Below the pieces are notes generated by a model. That model was not told the origin of the DNA, did not search any database, and was given only the letters and a program-made list of their open reading frames with translations. The translations under genes were made by a program, and so were the position numbers. This document shows, in pieces, positions 43,448-52,259 of a DNA stretch of 64,000 nucleotides; the stretch's first letter is position 1; each line of letters opens with the position of its first letter. Source of the stretch: Nostoc sp. 'Peltigera membranacea cyanobiont' N6 (GTDB taxonomy: Bacteria > Cyanobacteriota > Cyanobacteriia > Cyanobacteriales > Nostocaceae); assembly GCF_002949735.1 (NCBI RefSeq), contig NZ_CP026681.1, positions 7,780,501-7,844,500 on the forward strand, read 5' to 3'.

Positions 43448-44854
43448 TCAAATTTCAGTTTTTGTAAAGGAATTACTATCCTTGTGCGAATCTGATAGCA
43501 CAAGAAAGGCGGCAGCTTCAACATGAGCAGTTTGAGGAAAAAAATCGGCAGGTTGCACCCGTGTGATGGTATATTGCCCATCTTGACAAAGCAATTTCAG
43601 GTCGCGGGCGAGGGTAGCTACTTTACAGCTGACGTAAACTATCCGAGATGGTTTCAATTGCCGTAAAGTGTCGATGACGGCGCGATCGCACCCCTTACGT
43701 GGTGGATCTAGTATTACTACTTCTGGTATTGTGCCCATTTTTGGAAGCAATTTCTCTACTGCCCCGACTTGGAATGTCACATTATCAATTCCGTTCCGGT
43801 GGGCATTCAAAAGAGCTTGTTCCACTGCGGCTGGTTGCACTTCTAATCCTGTAGCAAGACGTACTTTTTTGGCGAGAGGTAAAGTTAAAGTCCCAATACC
43901 ACAGTAGGCATCAACTAGCAACTCATGCCCTTGAAGATTGAGTTCTGATTGAATTACCTGCAATAGTGCTTCTGCTGTTTCTGTATACACTTGGAAAAAA
44001 GTATCTGGGCGGACTTGAAATTCCAGTCCAGCAAAGTTTTCATGCAGGTGGGGGACTCCAGCGATGCAACGGGTTTCCGATCCAAAGATAGCATTTGTGC
44101 GATCGCCATTGCGATTGAGTGACACTCCCACTAACTGGGGATAGCGCTTTAACCATTCCTGGGCTTGGGTTTCAATTCCTGATAAATTCCAGTCTTTTAC
44201 CACCAAAGTCAGCAACATTTCCCCGGTGTGTCGGCCAATGCGTAAACCGAGATGGCGAATTTGTCCTTGATGGCGTTGTTCGTCATAGATTCGCCAACCC
44301 CTTTGTTGAATATCCTGCTTGACTTCGGCAAGTAAAGGATTTAATCGCCCATCTTGGACTGGACATTGATTTAAGTTAATTAATTGGTGACTACCTTTTT
44401 GGTAGTAACCAGCTTGTACCTGTCCTGTTGCCGATATTCCCAGAGGATATGTAGATTTATTACGATAGCCTAAAGCAGAAGGGGCAGCTAGTACCGGATC
44501 TACTGGTGGTTGGATAAAACCGCCAATGCGTTCTAAAGCTTGGATAACTTGATTTTGCTTGGCTACTAGCTGGTAATCATAATCAATATGCTGCCACTGG
44601 CAACCACCGCATTTATCCGCCACAATACAATTGGGTCGAATACGGTGGGAGGATGGCTCTAATAGCTGCTGGAGTTTCCCGTGGGCGTATTTTGGTTTAA
44701 CATGAACCAAGCGGATAATGGCGCGATCGCCTGGTACAGTATCTGGGACAAACACAACACGCTCATCAGCGCGTCCGACACCATCGCCTGTATCACTCAG
44801 GTTAGCGATCGTCACTTCAATTAATTCGCCTTGTCGCCAAATTGTTTTAGTCAT
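43448..44854 (-). CDS. rlmD: 23S rRNA (uracil-C5)-methyltransferase RlmD-type (TrmA family)
   Basis: A 468-residue SAM- and Fe-S-dependent RNA methyltransferase. The N-terminal TRAM domain is at 1-60 (GELIEVTIANLSDTGDGVGRADERVVFVPDTVPGD). The 4Fe-4S cysteine set CIVADKCGGCQWQH is near 76. A Rossmann SAM site (LVDAYCGIGTLTLPLA), the motif VILDPPRKGCDRAVI and the catalytic-cysteine motif IVYVSCKVATLARDL complete it. The gene extends about 20 residues beyond the usual end (SDSHKDSNSFTKTEI). Exact target uracil (1939 or 747/m5U54) cannot be decided by eye. Confidence 0.9.
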   Translation of the reverse strand: MTKTIWRQGELIEVTIANLSDTGDGVGRADERVVFVPDTVPGDRAIIRLVHVKPKYAHGKLQQLLEPSSHRIRPNCIVADKCGGCQWQHIDYDYQLVAKQNQVIQALERIGGFIQPPVDPVLAAPSALGYRNKSTYPLGISATGQVQAGYYQKGSHQLINLNQCPVQDGRLNPLLAEVKQDIQQRGWRIYDEQRHQGQIRHLGLRIGRHTGEMLLTLVVKDWNLSGIETQAQEWLKRYPQLVGVSLNRNGDRTNAIFGSETRCIAGVPHLHENFAGLEFQVRPDTFFQVYTETAEALLQVIQSELNLQGHELLVDAYCGIGTLTLPLAKKVRLATGLEVQPAAVEQALLNAHRNGIDNVTFQVGAVEKLLPKMGTIPEVVILDPPRKGCDRAVIDTLRQLKPSRIVYVSCKVATLARDLKLLCQDGQYTITRVQPADFFPQTAHVEAAAFLVLSDSHKDSNSFTKTEI

Positions 44855-45002
44855 TAGTTATTAATCAAGAGTCAAAAGTCAAGGGTCAAGAGTCAAAAGT
44901 TATTAATTCTCCTTCTACTCCCTTATCTCCATCATCTCTCTTCACTTGTGTACCTCAGACTCGCTAAACTAACAGATAATATTTCAGGTGATTTCAATCA
45001 TC

Positions 45003-45488
45003 ATGACTGTAATTAGCCAAGTTATTCTCAAAGCCGACGACGAACTGCGTTATCCCAGCAGTGGCGAACTTAAAAATATCAAAGACTTTTTGCAAACCGG
45101 CGTACAAAGGACGCGGATTGCGGCTACCTTAGCCGAAAACGAAAAAAAGATAGTTCAGGAAGCAACCAAACAACTTTGGCAAAAGCGTCCTGACTTTATC
45201 TCCCCCGGAGGTAATGCTTACGGAGAACGCCAGCGCACTCTATGTATCCGTGACTTTGGCTGGTACTTACGTCTAATTACTTATGGTGTACTTGCCGGCG
45301 ACAAAGAGCCAATTGAAAAAATTGGTTTGATTGGTGTGCGGGAAATGTACAATTCATTGGGTGTTCCCGTGCCTGGAATGGTAGAAGCGATCGGTTCCCT
45401 CAAAACAGCCTCCCTTGGCTTATTGAGTGCGGAAGACGCTGCTGAAGCAGCACCTTACTTTGATTACATCATTCAAGCGATGTCTTAA
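45003..45488 (+). CDS. apcD: Allophycocyanin-B alpha subunit
   Basis: A 161-residue phycobiliprotein with chromophore-binding Cys81 in GERQRTLCIRDFGWYLRL. The sequence MTVISQVILKADDELRYPSSGELKNIKDFLQTG and the end AAPYFDYIIQAMS fit ApcD, the terminal emitter of the phycobilisome core involved in energy transfer to photosystem I. A GTG at 44988 extends the frame but the ATG at 45003 matches the family. It stands alone, away from apcABC, as usual. Confidence 0.9.
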   Translation: MTVISQVILKADDELRYPSSGELKNIKDFLQTGVQRTRIAATLAENEKKIVQEATKQLWQKRPDFISPGGNAYGERQRTLCIRDFGWYLRLITYGVLAGDKEPIEKIGLIGVREMYNSLGVPVPGMVEAIGSLKTASLGLLSAEDAAEAAPYFDYIIQAMS

Positions 45489-45713
45489 TACAAAGCGTGT
45501 GCTGGTTCTAGGAGTATACTTTCGGTCTACTAGAGTGAGTGTAAGATATTAGCACTCCAAAGCCATAAGATACCCAATTTTATTGTACTCCCCACATTTG
45601 GTAGTGGCTGTGGCAAAATCTCTGTCAAGTTACCAACCATTTGTGGGGAAATTTTATTAGGTATAGTTATGGAACATTTCTCAAGGGATAAAGGATATAC
45701 GGATATTAAAAAA

Positions 45714-45740
45714 CCGACAGTCCTTGATTAAGGCTGTCGG
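45714..45740 (-). terminator. Orphan minus-strand intrinsic terminator
   Basis: CCGACAG (45714-45720) pairs with CTGTCGG (45734-45740) and, past a bulged T, CCTT with AAGG around GATT. On the minus strand it is followed by six or seven T residues. No minus-strand gene lies upstream between here and purL, so it may end a small RNA. It could also be a weak plus-strand terminator for apcD. Confidence 0.55.
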
Positions 45741-46248
45741 CAATTAAGTGTGTTCCCTATTAATGACTCGGCTAGAGTTCAGTTATCATTAATTATGCCT
45801 AGTTAGCGATCGCTGGGAGACGATCCTAATCATAGATATGTGTGATTCTCGTCACTTAATTGTTACAACAAAACTGCATGTACCCGAATAATCTCTGACT
45901 TTAAGTAGATGTTTGCAAATTAAGGTGCCAGGGATTGCACTTAATTTCAGTAATTAAGTTTATACATTAAGACTCTCTGATTGTGAACCATTCGGTAAAT
46001 TTGTCTAGTCATAACTCACCAGACGCAACTTGTAAATAAAATTACTAAGTAAATTGGCACAATAAAACCAAATTGTGCGAATAAAAGTAAATAAGGCTCA
46101 AACCTTTTTTCCCCCAGCTAACAGTTCCCTGCCCTCTGCCTGATCCAAACGATAATTATTTACACTGACTTACTTACTCTTGTTCATCCATCGCCGCGTT
46201 CATTTCAAAATCATTCAACAATAAAAAACTTTCATTGCAGCGAGATCA

Positions 46249-46284
46249 ATGGGTTTATTCCCATCAAAGAAATGATGGTTTTTT
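46249..46284 (+). promoter_or_regulatory. Overlapping hairpins with T run upstream of purL
   Basis: ATGGG/CCCAT (46249-46253 with 46260-46264) overlaps CCATC/GATGG (46261-46265 with 46274-46278). The second hairpin is followed by TTTTTT. The two are mutually exclusive, the layout of an attenuator, about 265 bases before purL. The stems are only 5 bp, so support is weak. Confidence 0.25.
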
Positions 46285-46548
46285 ATTAGGGAAAACCAAT
46301 AGCAGAAGCTTTTTTAACTATTGTAGGGTAAAGTTACCCACCAGTAAATGTCATTTGTGGTAGAGCGATCGCTTAAATCGCTTAAACAGCTACAGTTTAA
46401 ACTGAACGCAAGAGCAAGCTCATAACTCGGTCAGTCAAATAGTTCAGAAAGAAATATTCAAAAAAGAGTTATCTGCATTTCTATAACTACACCTACAGAG
46501 CAACTAAATCGGTAGAATAATGCTCTGTACAATTGGTGCATTATTTCC

Positions 46549-48921
46549 ATGACCGCCACATCTCCTACTCCCTTTTCCCCCCAAGAAATCGCTGCTGAAG
46601 GTTTGAAGCCAGAAGAATACGCAGAAATTGTCCGTCGATTAGGGCGTGAACCCAACAAAGCTGAACTAGGAATGTTTGGGGTAATGTGGTCAGAGCATTG
46701 CTGTTACAAAAATTCTCGACCTCTACTCAAACAATTTCCTACTGAGGGCCCCCGCATCCTCGTGGGCCCCGGTGAAAACGCTGGTGTTGTAGATTTGGGT
46801 GACGGACTTCAACTAGCTTTTAAGATTGAATCTCACAACCACCCCTCAGCTGTAGAACCATTTCAAGGTGCAGCAACGGGAGTAGGCGGCATTCTCAGAG
46901 ATATATTTACAATGGGTGCGCGTCCCATTGCTCTATTAAACTCACTGCGCTTTGGTTCCTTAGAAGATGCCAAAACTCAAAGGCTATTCCAAGGGGTAGT
47001 GGCGGGGATTTCACATTATGGAAATTGCGTTGGTGTACCCACCATTGGCGGCGAAGTTTACTTTGACTCGGCCTATTCTGGTAATCCCCTGGTGAATGTC
47101 ATGGCACTAGGGTTGATGGAAACATCAGAAATTGTCAAATCTGGGGCATCTGGCTTAGGAAACCCCGTGCTATACGTTGGTTCCACTACCGGACGCGATG
47201 GTATGGGAGGCGCGAGTTTTGCCAGTGCAGAATTGAGCGACCAATCAATAGACGATCGCCCGGCTGTGCAAGTGGGCGATCCATTTTTGGAAAAGTCGTT
47301 AATTGAAGCTTGTCTGGAGGCGTTTAAGACAGGTGCAGTTGTCGCTGCCCAAGATATGGGAGCAGCTGGTATCACATGTTCTACCTCAGAAATGGCGGCA
47401 AAAGGCGGTGTGGGAATTGAACTAGATTTAGATAAGATTCCCGCAAGAGAAACAGGGATGGTTCCTTATGAATATCTGCTTTCGGAATCTCAAGAACGAA
47501 TGTTATTCGTTGCCCATAAGGGGCGCGAGCAAGAATTAATCGATATTTTTCACCGTTGGGGACTTCAAGCAGTTGTTGCTGGTACTGTTATCGCTGAACC
47601 CATTGTACGAATTCTTTTTCAGGGTGAAATAGCAGCAGAAATTCCCGCCGAGGCTTTGGCAGAAAATACCCCACTATATAACCGGGAATTGTTGGCAGAA
47701 CCGCCAGAATATGCCCGTCAAGCTTGGGAATGGACTCCTGATTCCCTACCTGCTTGCATAACTGCTGGAATAGAACTACAAGGAGGCTTGCAAAGTTGGA
47801 ATGATATTCTGTTAACTTTGCTCGATACACCCACGATCGCATCTAAAAACTGGGTGTATCGTCAGTATGACCATCAAGTACAGAATAATACAGTCATACT
47901 ACCAGGTGGTGCAGATGCGGCTGTTATCCGGTTGCGCCCCCTGGAAGAAATCCCCAATCTAAAATCTAAAATCCCAAATCTAAAATTAGGGGTGGCGGCA
48001 ACAGTAGATTGCAATCCTCGTTATGTTTATCTCGACCCCTACGAGGGAGCTAAGGCAGTGGTGGCGGAAGCTGCACGCAATCTTAGCTGTGTGGGTGCAG
48101 AACCTCTGGCGGTGACGGATAACTTAAATTTTGGTTCTCCAGAAAAACCGATTGGTTATTGGCAATTGGCAGAAGCTTGTCGCGGTTTGGCAGAAGGTTG
48201 TCGGGAATTGGCAACACCAGTCACAGGCGGAAATGTTTCTTTATACAATGAAACCCTCGATTCTCAAGGCATTCCACAACCTATTTATCCGACTCCTGTA
48301 GTAGGGATGGTGGGCTTGATTCCCGATATCACCAAAATTTGTGGTCAAGGTTGGCAAGCATCCGGCGATGTGATTTATCTTCTGGGATTGCCTCTGGCAT
48401 CCAAAATCAGTTTGGGTGCATCTGAGTATTTAGCCACTATCCACGGCACTGTTGCCGGAAAACCGCCACAAGTAGATTTTGACTTGGAACGGCGGGTGCA
48501 GAAAGTTTGTCGGGAAGGAATTCGTAATGGTTGGATACGTTCAGCCCATGATTCTGCTGAAGGGGGAGTGGCGATCGCACTTGCCGAATGTTGTATTGCT
48601 GGCAACCTTGGTGCTGAAATCAATTTAGAAATAGCACCAACGCAGAACCGTGTCGATGAGGTGCTGTTTGCCGAAGGTGGTGCCAGAATTATAGTTTCTG
48701 TAACATCGGCACAGCAAGGAATGTGGGAATCATACTTACAGGAACATCTCAGTCAACAGTGGCAAATACTAGGTACAGTTGGCAATTTTGAGACGGGTTT
48801 GGGGGTTTTCACCACTGATAATCAGGTCTTAATCAAAGTTAATATCGAAGATATGAGCGATCGCTATTCCCACGCGATCGCTAGGCGGCTCGGCAACCAC
48901 ACCACTATTTCTGAGTCTTGA
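46549..48921 (+). CDS. purL: Phosphoribosylformylglycinamidine synthase subunit PurL
   Basis: A 790-residue small-type PurL that converts FGAR to FGAM in purine synthesis, working with PurQ and PurS. Visible motifs are GVMWSEHCCYKNSRPLL near residue 44, the active-site run FKIESHNHPSAVEPFQGAATGVGGILRDI near 95, GGEVYFD and QDMGAAGITCSTSEMA. In the second half are PVTGGNVSLYNE and HDSAEGGVAIALAECC. A short low-complexity loop (IPNLKSKIPNLKL, near 470) looks like a translated repeat insertion. purF follows 321 bases later. Confidence 0.96.
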   Translation: MTATSPTPFSPQEIAAEGLKPEEYAEIVRRLGREPNKAELGMFGVMWSEHCCYKNSRPLLKQFPTEGPRILVGPGENAGVVDLGDGLQLAFKIESHNHPSAVEPFQGAATGVGGILRDIFTMGARPIALLNSLRFGSLEDAKTQRLFQGVVAGISHYGNCVGVPTIGGEVYFDSAYSGNPLVNVMALGLMETSEIVKSGASGLGNPVLYVGSTTGRDGMGGASFASAELSDQSIDDRPAVQVGDPFLEKSLIEACLEAFKTGAVVAAQDMGAAGITCSTSEMAAKGGVGIELDLDKIPARETGMVPYEYLLSESQERMLFVAHKGREQELIDIFHRWGLQAVVAGTVIAEPIVRILFQGEIAAEIPAEALAENTPLYNRELLAEPPEYARQAWEWTPDSLPACITAGIELQGGLQSWNDILLTLLDTPTIASKNWVYRQYDHQVQNNTVILPGGADAAVIRLRPLEEIPNLKSKIPNLKLGVAATVDCNPRYVYLDPYEGAKAVVAEAARNLSCVGAEPLAVTDNLNFGSPEKPIGYWQLAEACRGLAEGCRELATPVTGGNVSLYNETLDSQGIPQPIYPTPVVGMVGLIPDITKICGQGWQASGDVIYLLGLPLASKISLGASEYLATIHGTVAGKPPQVDFDLERRVQKVCREGIRNGWIRSAHDSAEGGVAIALAECCIAGNLGAEINLEIAPTQNRVDEVLFAEGGARIIVSVTSAQQGMWESYLQEHLSQQWQILGTVGNFETGLGVFTTDNQVLIKVNIEDMSDRYSHAIARRLGNHTTISES

Positions 48922-49034
48922 CTATTTAGACTTCACTCAGAACTATTAACGTCCCTGAGCAGAATTACGCTACTGTTTTAATAGATGGTTAAAGATTTAT
49001 TAAGAAATCCACAACTATCCATCGACATTATCCC

Positions 49035-49207
49035 AGTGACTAAATAATTATTAATTCGTAATTCGTAATTGAAGCATACAAGCCCCTTGATTAGTCAATG
49101 GAAACACTAAAGCTTGTAGCATCATGATTTCAAGCCCCGTAAGGGTTTAGCAATACTAAATCCCTACAATCATGTGCTAATCATTACGAATTATCAATTA
49201 CGAATTA
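49035..49207. repeat. Inverted-repeat-bounded spacer between purL and purF
   Basis: TTATTAATTCGTAATTCGTA (49048 region) is mirrored by ATTATCAATTACGAATTATT (49188-49208), with ACGAATT-type heptamer units in both arms. Between them lie two smaller stems, including AGGGTTTAG facing CTAAATCCCT. It is MITE-like in layout; no coding capacity. Confidence 0.55.
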
Positions 49208-49242
49208 TTTTGACTTGACCCCCCACCAGGAGCAAAGCTAGC

Positions 49243-50742
49243 ATGACCTCTATTCATTCTGTCACTTCGGATGAATACCCCGACCCTACCAACAACCCAA
49301 TTAATAGTCATGAAAATCAGCCTGACAAGCCAGAAGAAGCTTGTGGTGTTTTTGGCATCTACGCACCAGGAGAAAATGTTGCTAAACTGACCTACTTTGG
49401 ATTGTACGCCCTCCAGCATCGGGGTCAAGAATCAGCTGGGATTGCCACTTTTGAGGGAACACAAGTCCATCTCCACAAAGATATGGGCTTAGTGTCTCAA
49501 GTCTTCAATGAATCCGTTTTGGATCAATTACCTGGTAGCCTTGCTGTTGGCCACACTCGTTATTCCACCACAGGTTCTAGCCGCAAAGTTAATGCCCAAC
49601 CCGCAGTTCTGGAAACTCGCTTAGGTTCTTTAGCTCTTGCACACAATGGTAATTTAGTCAATACAGTGCAACTGCGTCAAGAGTTGCTTGAGAAAAAATA
49701 CAACTTAGTTACCACAACAGACTCAGAAATGATTGCTTTTGCGATCGCAGAAGCCGTCAACGCTGGTGCAGATTGGCTAGAAGGTTCAATTCAGGCATTT
49801 CACCGTTGCCAAGGAGCCTTTAGTTTAGTTATTGGCACTCCTAACGGAGTTATGGGTGTCCGTGACACCAATGGTATTCGTCCCCTGGTAATTGGGACTT
49901 TAGCGGGTAATCCAGTTCGTTACGTTTTGGCATCCGAAACTTGTGGTTTAGACATCATTGGAGCCGAATACCTGCGAGATGTAGAACCAGGCGAATTAGT
50001 TTGGATTACTGAAGAAGGTTTGGCTTCCTATCATTGGAGTCAACAGCCCCAAAGGAAATTGTGTATTTTTGAGATGATTTACTTTGCCCGTCCTGATAGC
50101 ATCATGCACAACGAAAGTTTGTACAGCTATCGGATGCGGTTAGGACACCAACTAGCTAAAGAATCTTGTGTCGATGCCGATATAGTCTTTGGTGTTCCTG
50201 ATTCTGGTATCCCTGCTGCGATCGGATTTTCCCAAGCTTCTGGTGTAGCTTACGCCGAAGGACTGATTAAAAATCGCTATGTTGGACGAACCTTTATTCA
50301 GCCAACCCAAACCATGCGCGAGTCAGGTATCCGCATGAAACTTAACCCGCTTAAAGATGTACTGGCGGGCAAACGAGTAATTATTGTAGATGACTCCATT
50401 GTTCGCGGTACTACCAGCCGGAAACTAGTTAAAACCTTGCGTGAAGCGGGTGCAGTGGAAGTACACATGCGAATTTCCTCTCCGCCAGTAACTCATCCTT
50501 GCTTCTACGGCATCGACACCGATTCTCAGGATCAGTTGATTGCTGCTACCAAGACAGTAGCGGAAATCGCCAAGCAACTGGAAGTGGACAGTCTCGCCTA
50601 TCTGAGTTGGGAAGGAATGCTAGAAGCGACACGAGAAGACACCAATAGTTTCTGCTCTGCCTGCTTTACTGGAGATTATCCCGTAGCGATTCCTGAGCCA
50701 GTGAAGCGTTCTAAGTTGAGTTTAGAAAAGGTAGTGGTGTAG
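49243..50742 (+). CDS. purF: Amidophosphoribosyltransferase
   Basis: A 499-residue enzyme catalysing the first committed step of purine synthesis (PRPP plus glutamine to phosphoribosylamine). A propeptide of 33 residues precedes the N-terminal nucleophile Cys34 (EEACGVFGIYAPGE). The glutaminase domain has ALQHRGQESAGIATF and GHTRYSTTGSS; the PRTase domain has VIIVDDSIVRGTTSRKLV near 378. C-terminal cysteines (SFCSACFTGDYPV, and HPCFYGIDT upstream) suggest the Fe-S-bearing Bacillus-like subtype. Confidence 0.96.
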   Translation: MTSIHSVTSDEYPDPTNNPINSHENQPDKPEEACGVFGIYAPGENVAKLTYFGLYALQHRGQESAGIATFEGTQVHLHKDMGLVSQVFNESVLDQLPGSLAVGHTRYSTTGSSRKVNAQPAVLETRLGSLALAHNGNLVNTVQLRQELLEKKYNLVTTTDSEMIAFAIAEAVNAGADWLEGSIQAFHRCQGAFSLVIGTPNGVMGVRDTNGIRPLVIGTLAGNPVRYVLASETCGLDIIGAEYLRDVEPGELVWITEEGLASYHWSQQPQRKLCIFEMIYFARPDSIMHNESLYSYRMRLGHQLAKESCVDADIVFGVPDSGIPAAIGFSQASGVAYAEGLIKNRYVGRTFIQPTQTMRESGIRMKLNPLKDVLAGKRVIIVDDSIVRGTTSRKLVKTLREAGAVEVHMRISSPPVTHPCFYGIDTDSQDQLIAATKTVAEIAKQLEVDSLAYLSWEGMLEATREDTNSFCSACFTGDYPVAIPEPVKRSKLSLEKVVV

Positions 50743-50865
50743 ACGCTGGGAGCATTAGGGAGATGAGGGAGTTAGGAGGAGAAAGGCGTGAATAATTCCT
50801 AACTCCTAACTAATGCCCCATTTTCACTCAGGCTAAAATAAGTAAATCCTTAATAAAGATGGTTT

Positions 50866-51432
50866 ATGAACCAGCCAATATCTGAGAGAGTGCGCTGGAC
50901 TACCGCCGATTTAGAGTTGTTTCCAGATAACGGAAACCGCTATGAAATTATTGACGGAGAATTATTTGTGACCAGAGCGCCTCACTGGAATCATCAAAAA
51001 ACTTGTGTCAGAATTAGTACTTCCTTGGATACTTGGTCACAGACTACTGGTTTGGGAGAAGTTGTGACTGCTCCAGGCATAATTTTTGGGGATAATGATA
51101 ATGTAATTCCTGATGTTGTCTGGGCTAGCAATGAGAGGTTGCCCTTGATTTTAGACGAGGCGGGGCATTTGACTGGTGCGCCAGAACTGGTAATAGAAGT
51201 ACTGTCTGCTGGTATTGAGAACGAAAAGCGGGACAGGGAATTTAAACTAAAGCTTTACTCAGCAAGAGGTGTTAGGGAATATTGGATTGTGGATTGGCGC
51301 AACCAACAGGTGGAAGTTTATCGGCGTGAAAAAGCAACTTTAAAATTAGTTGCTACGTTGTTCAATAGTGATGAGTTAAATTCACCCATATTGCCTGATT
51401 TTACTTGCGCGATCGCATCCTTATTTACTTAA
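50866..51432 (+). CDS. Uma2 family endonuclease (DUF820)
   Basis: A 188-residue PD-(D/E)XK-fold protein of the large cyanobacterial Uma2 family. Visible are NRYEIIDGELFVTRAPHWNHQ near residue 25, the putative active-site run VIPDVVWASNERL, APELVIEVLSAGIENEKRDREFKLKLYSARGVREYWIVDWRNQQVEVYRR. Asp, Glu and Lys ligands appear intact. Such genes occur in many copies per genome; function is unclear. Confidence 0.9.
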   Translation: MNQPISERVRWTTADLELFPDNGNRYEIIDGELFVTRAPHWNHQKTCVRISTSLDTWSQTTGLGEVVTAPGIIFGDNDNVIPDVVWASNERLPLILDEAGHLTGAPELVIEVLSAGIENEKRDREFKLKLYSARGVREYWIVDWRNQQVEVYRREKATLKLVATLFNSDELNSPILPDFTCAIASLFT

Positions 51433-51472
51433 CACAATAGCAAGTGGTGTTGTTTGACGCGGTAGGTAAGTT

Positions 51473-51862
51473 ATGGACGTTGAAGAACTGTTGGAAAGGT
51501 ATGCTGCTGGGGAGAGAGATTTCAGTGGAATTGATTTGAGTGGGGCTAAACTGAGTGGGTTTGATCTCAGAGACATCAATTTGAGCGAAGCTAACTTGAG
51601 TAGAGTCGATTTGAGTTGGGCTAATTTGAGTGGAGCTAATCTCAGTGGAGTCAGTACGAGTGGATGGGGCAAGATGAGTGGAGCTAATCTCAGTGGAGCT
51701 AATCTCAGTGAAGCTAATCTCTTGGGTTTTGATATGTTGGGTGTAAACTTGGAAAATGCCAATGCTAGAGGAGCTAGACTGGGAGTACTGGAAAGTGCTT
51801 TCGTTCGTAACACTATTAATCCAGATGGAGACCTTGTTGAAGGCCCCATCACAATTGAATAA
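51473..51862 (+). CDS. Pentapeptide-repeat protein
   Basis: A 129-residue protein with about 12 A(D/N)LSG-type pentapeptides between residues 18 and 105 (FSGIDLSGAKLSGFDLRDINLSEANLSRVDL). One irregular insertion (VSTSGWGKMSG) interrupts them. It would form a right-handed quadrilateral beta helix. The role is unknown; multicopy in cyanobacteria. Confidence 0.85.
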   Translation: MDVEELLERYAAGERDFSGIDLSGAKLSGFDLRDINLSEANLSRVDLSWANLSGANLSGVSTSGWGKMSGANLSGANLSEANLLGFDMLGVNLENANARGARLGVLESAFVRNTINPDGDLVEGPITIE

Positions 51863-51955
51863 TAAAAAATACAAGTGCGATCGCTCCTCTCACCAGTTTA
51901 AAAACGAAACCCAACATTCATCACCGATATCCAATTAACAAATAAAAAGTACAGC

Positions 51956-52237
51956 TTAACTGTGCTGCAAAAACTCAACTTTGGGCAATAACGGGTCAGT
52001 CACAATACCCACACCGCTAAAGCCCCAACGTTTGAGCAAGTTTCCCAACTGTGTACGCGCAATAGATTCTACAGTAAAGCGATTTGCCAATTCTGCCGCA
52101 TGGGTATTGAGGTAGCTAAGGGCATCAAAGTTTTCCTGGAACAGCAATAAATAGCCTGATGTTTCGGTGTCAGGACGAGCTATGAGATAATTACCGTCAG
52201 TTTTTGAGCGCACCAAATAATAGACTTCGGACAACAT
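51956..52237 (-). CDS. Conserved hypothetical protein
   Basis: A 93-residue protein, MLSEVYYLVRSKTDGNYLIARPDTETSGYLLLFQENFDALSYLNTHAAELANRFTVESIARTQLGNLLKRWGFSGVGIVTDPLLPKVEFLQHS. The pattern is mixed alpha/beta, with no membrane segment and no motif I can assign to a family. It starts 22 bases after the permease stop codon and is probably co-transcribed with it. Confidence 0.65.
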   Translation of the reverse strand: MLSEVYYLVRSKTDGNYLIARPDTETSGYLLLFQENFDALSYLNTHAAELANRFTVESIARTQLGNLLKRWGFSGVGIVTDPLLPKVEFLQHS

Positions 52238-52259
52238 GGAGATGAAGTTTAACCAATGA

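Larger units (their letters stand above)
45489..46548. other. 1.06-kb intergenic region between apcD and purL
   Basis: No protein-coding gene was recognised in any frame. It holds two hairpins listed separately (45714-45740 and 46249-46284) and otherwise AT-rich DNA. The length is unusual for this window; it may contain a non-coding RNA, especially on the minus strand. Confidence 0.5.

Noticed and set aside
51421..51874. Two long minus-strand frames opposite the pentapeptide-repeat gene
   Set aside because: Shadows of the periodic pentapeptide coding sequence.
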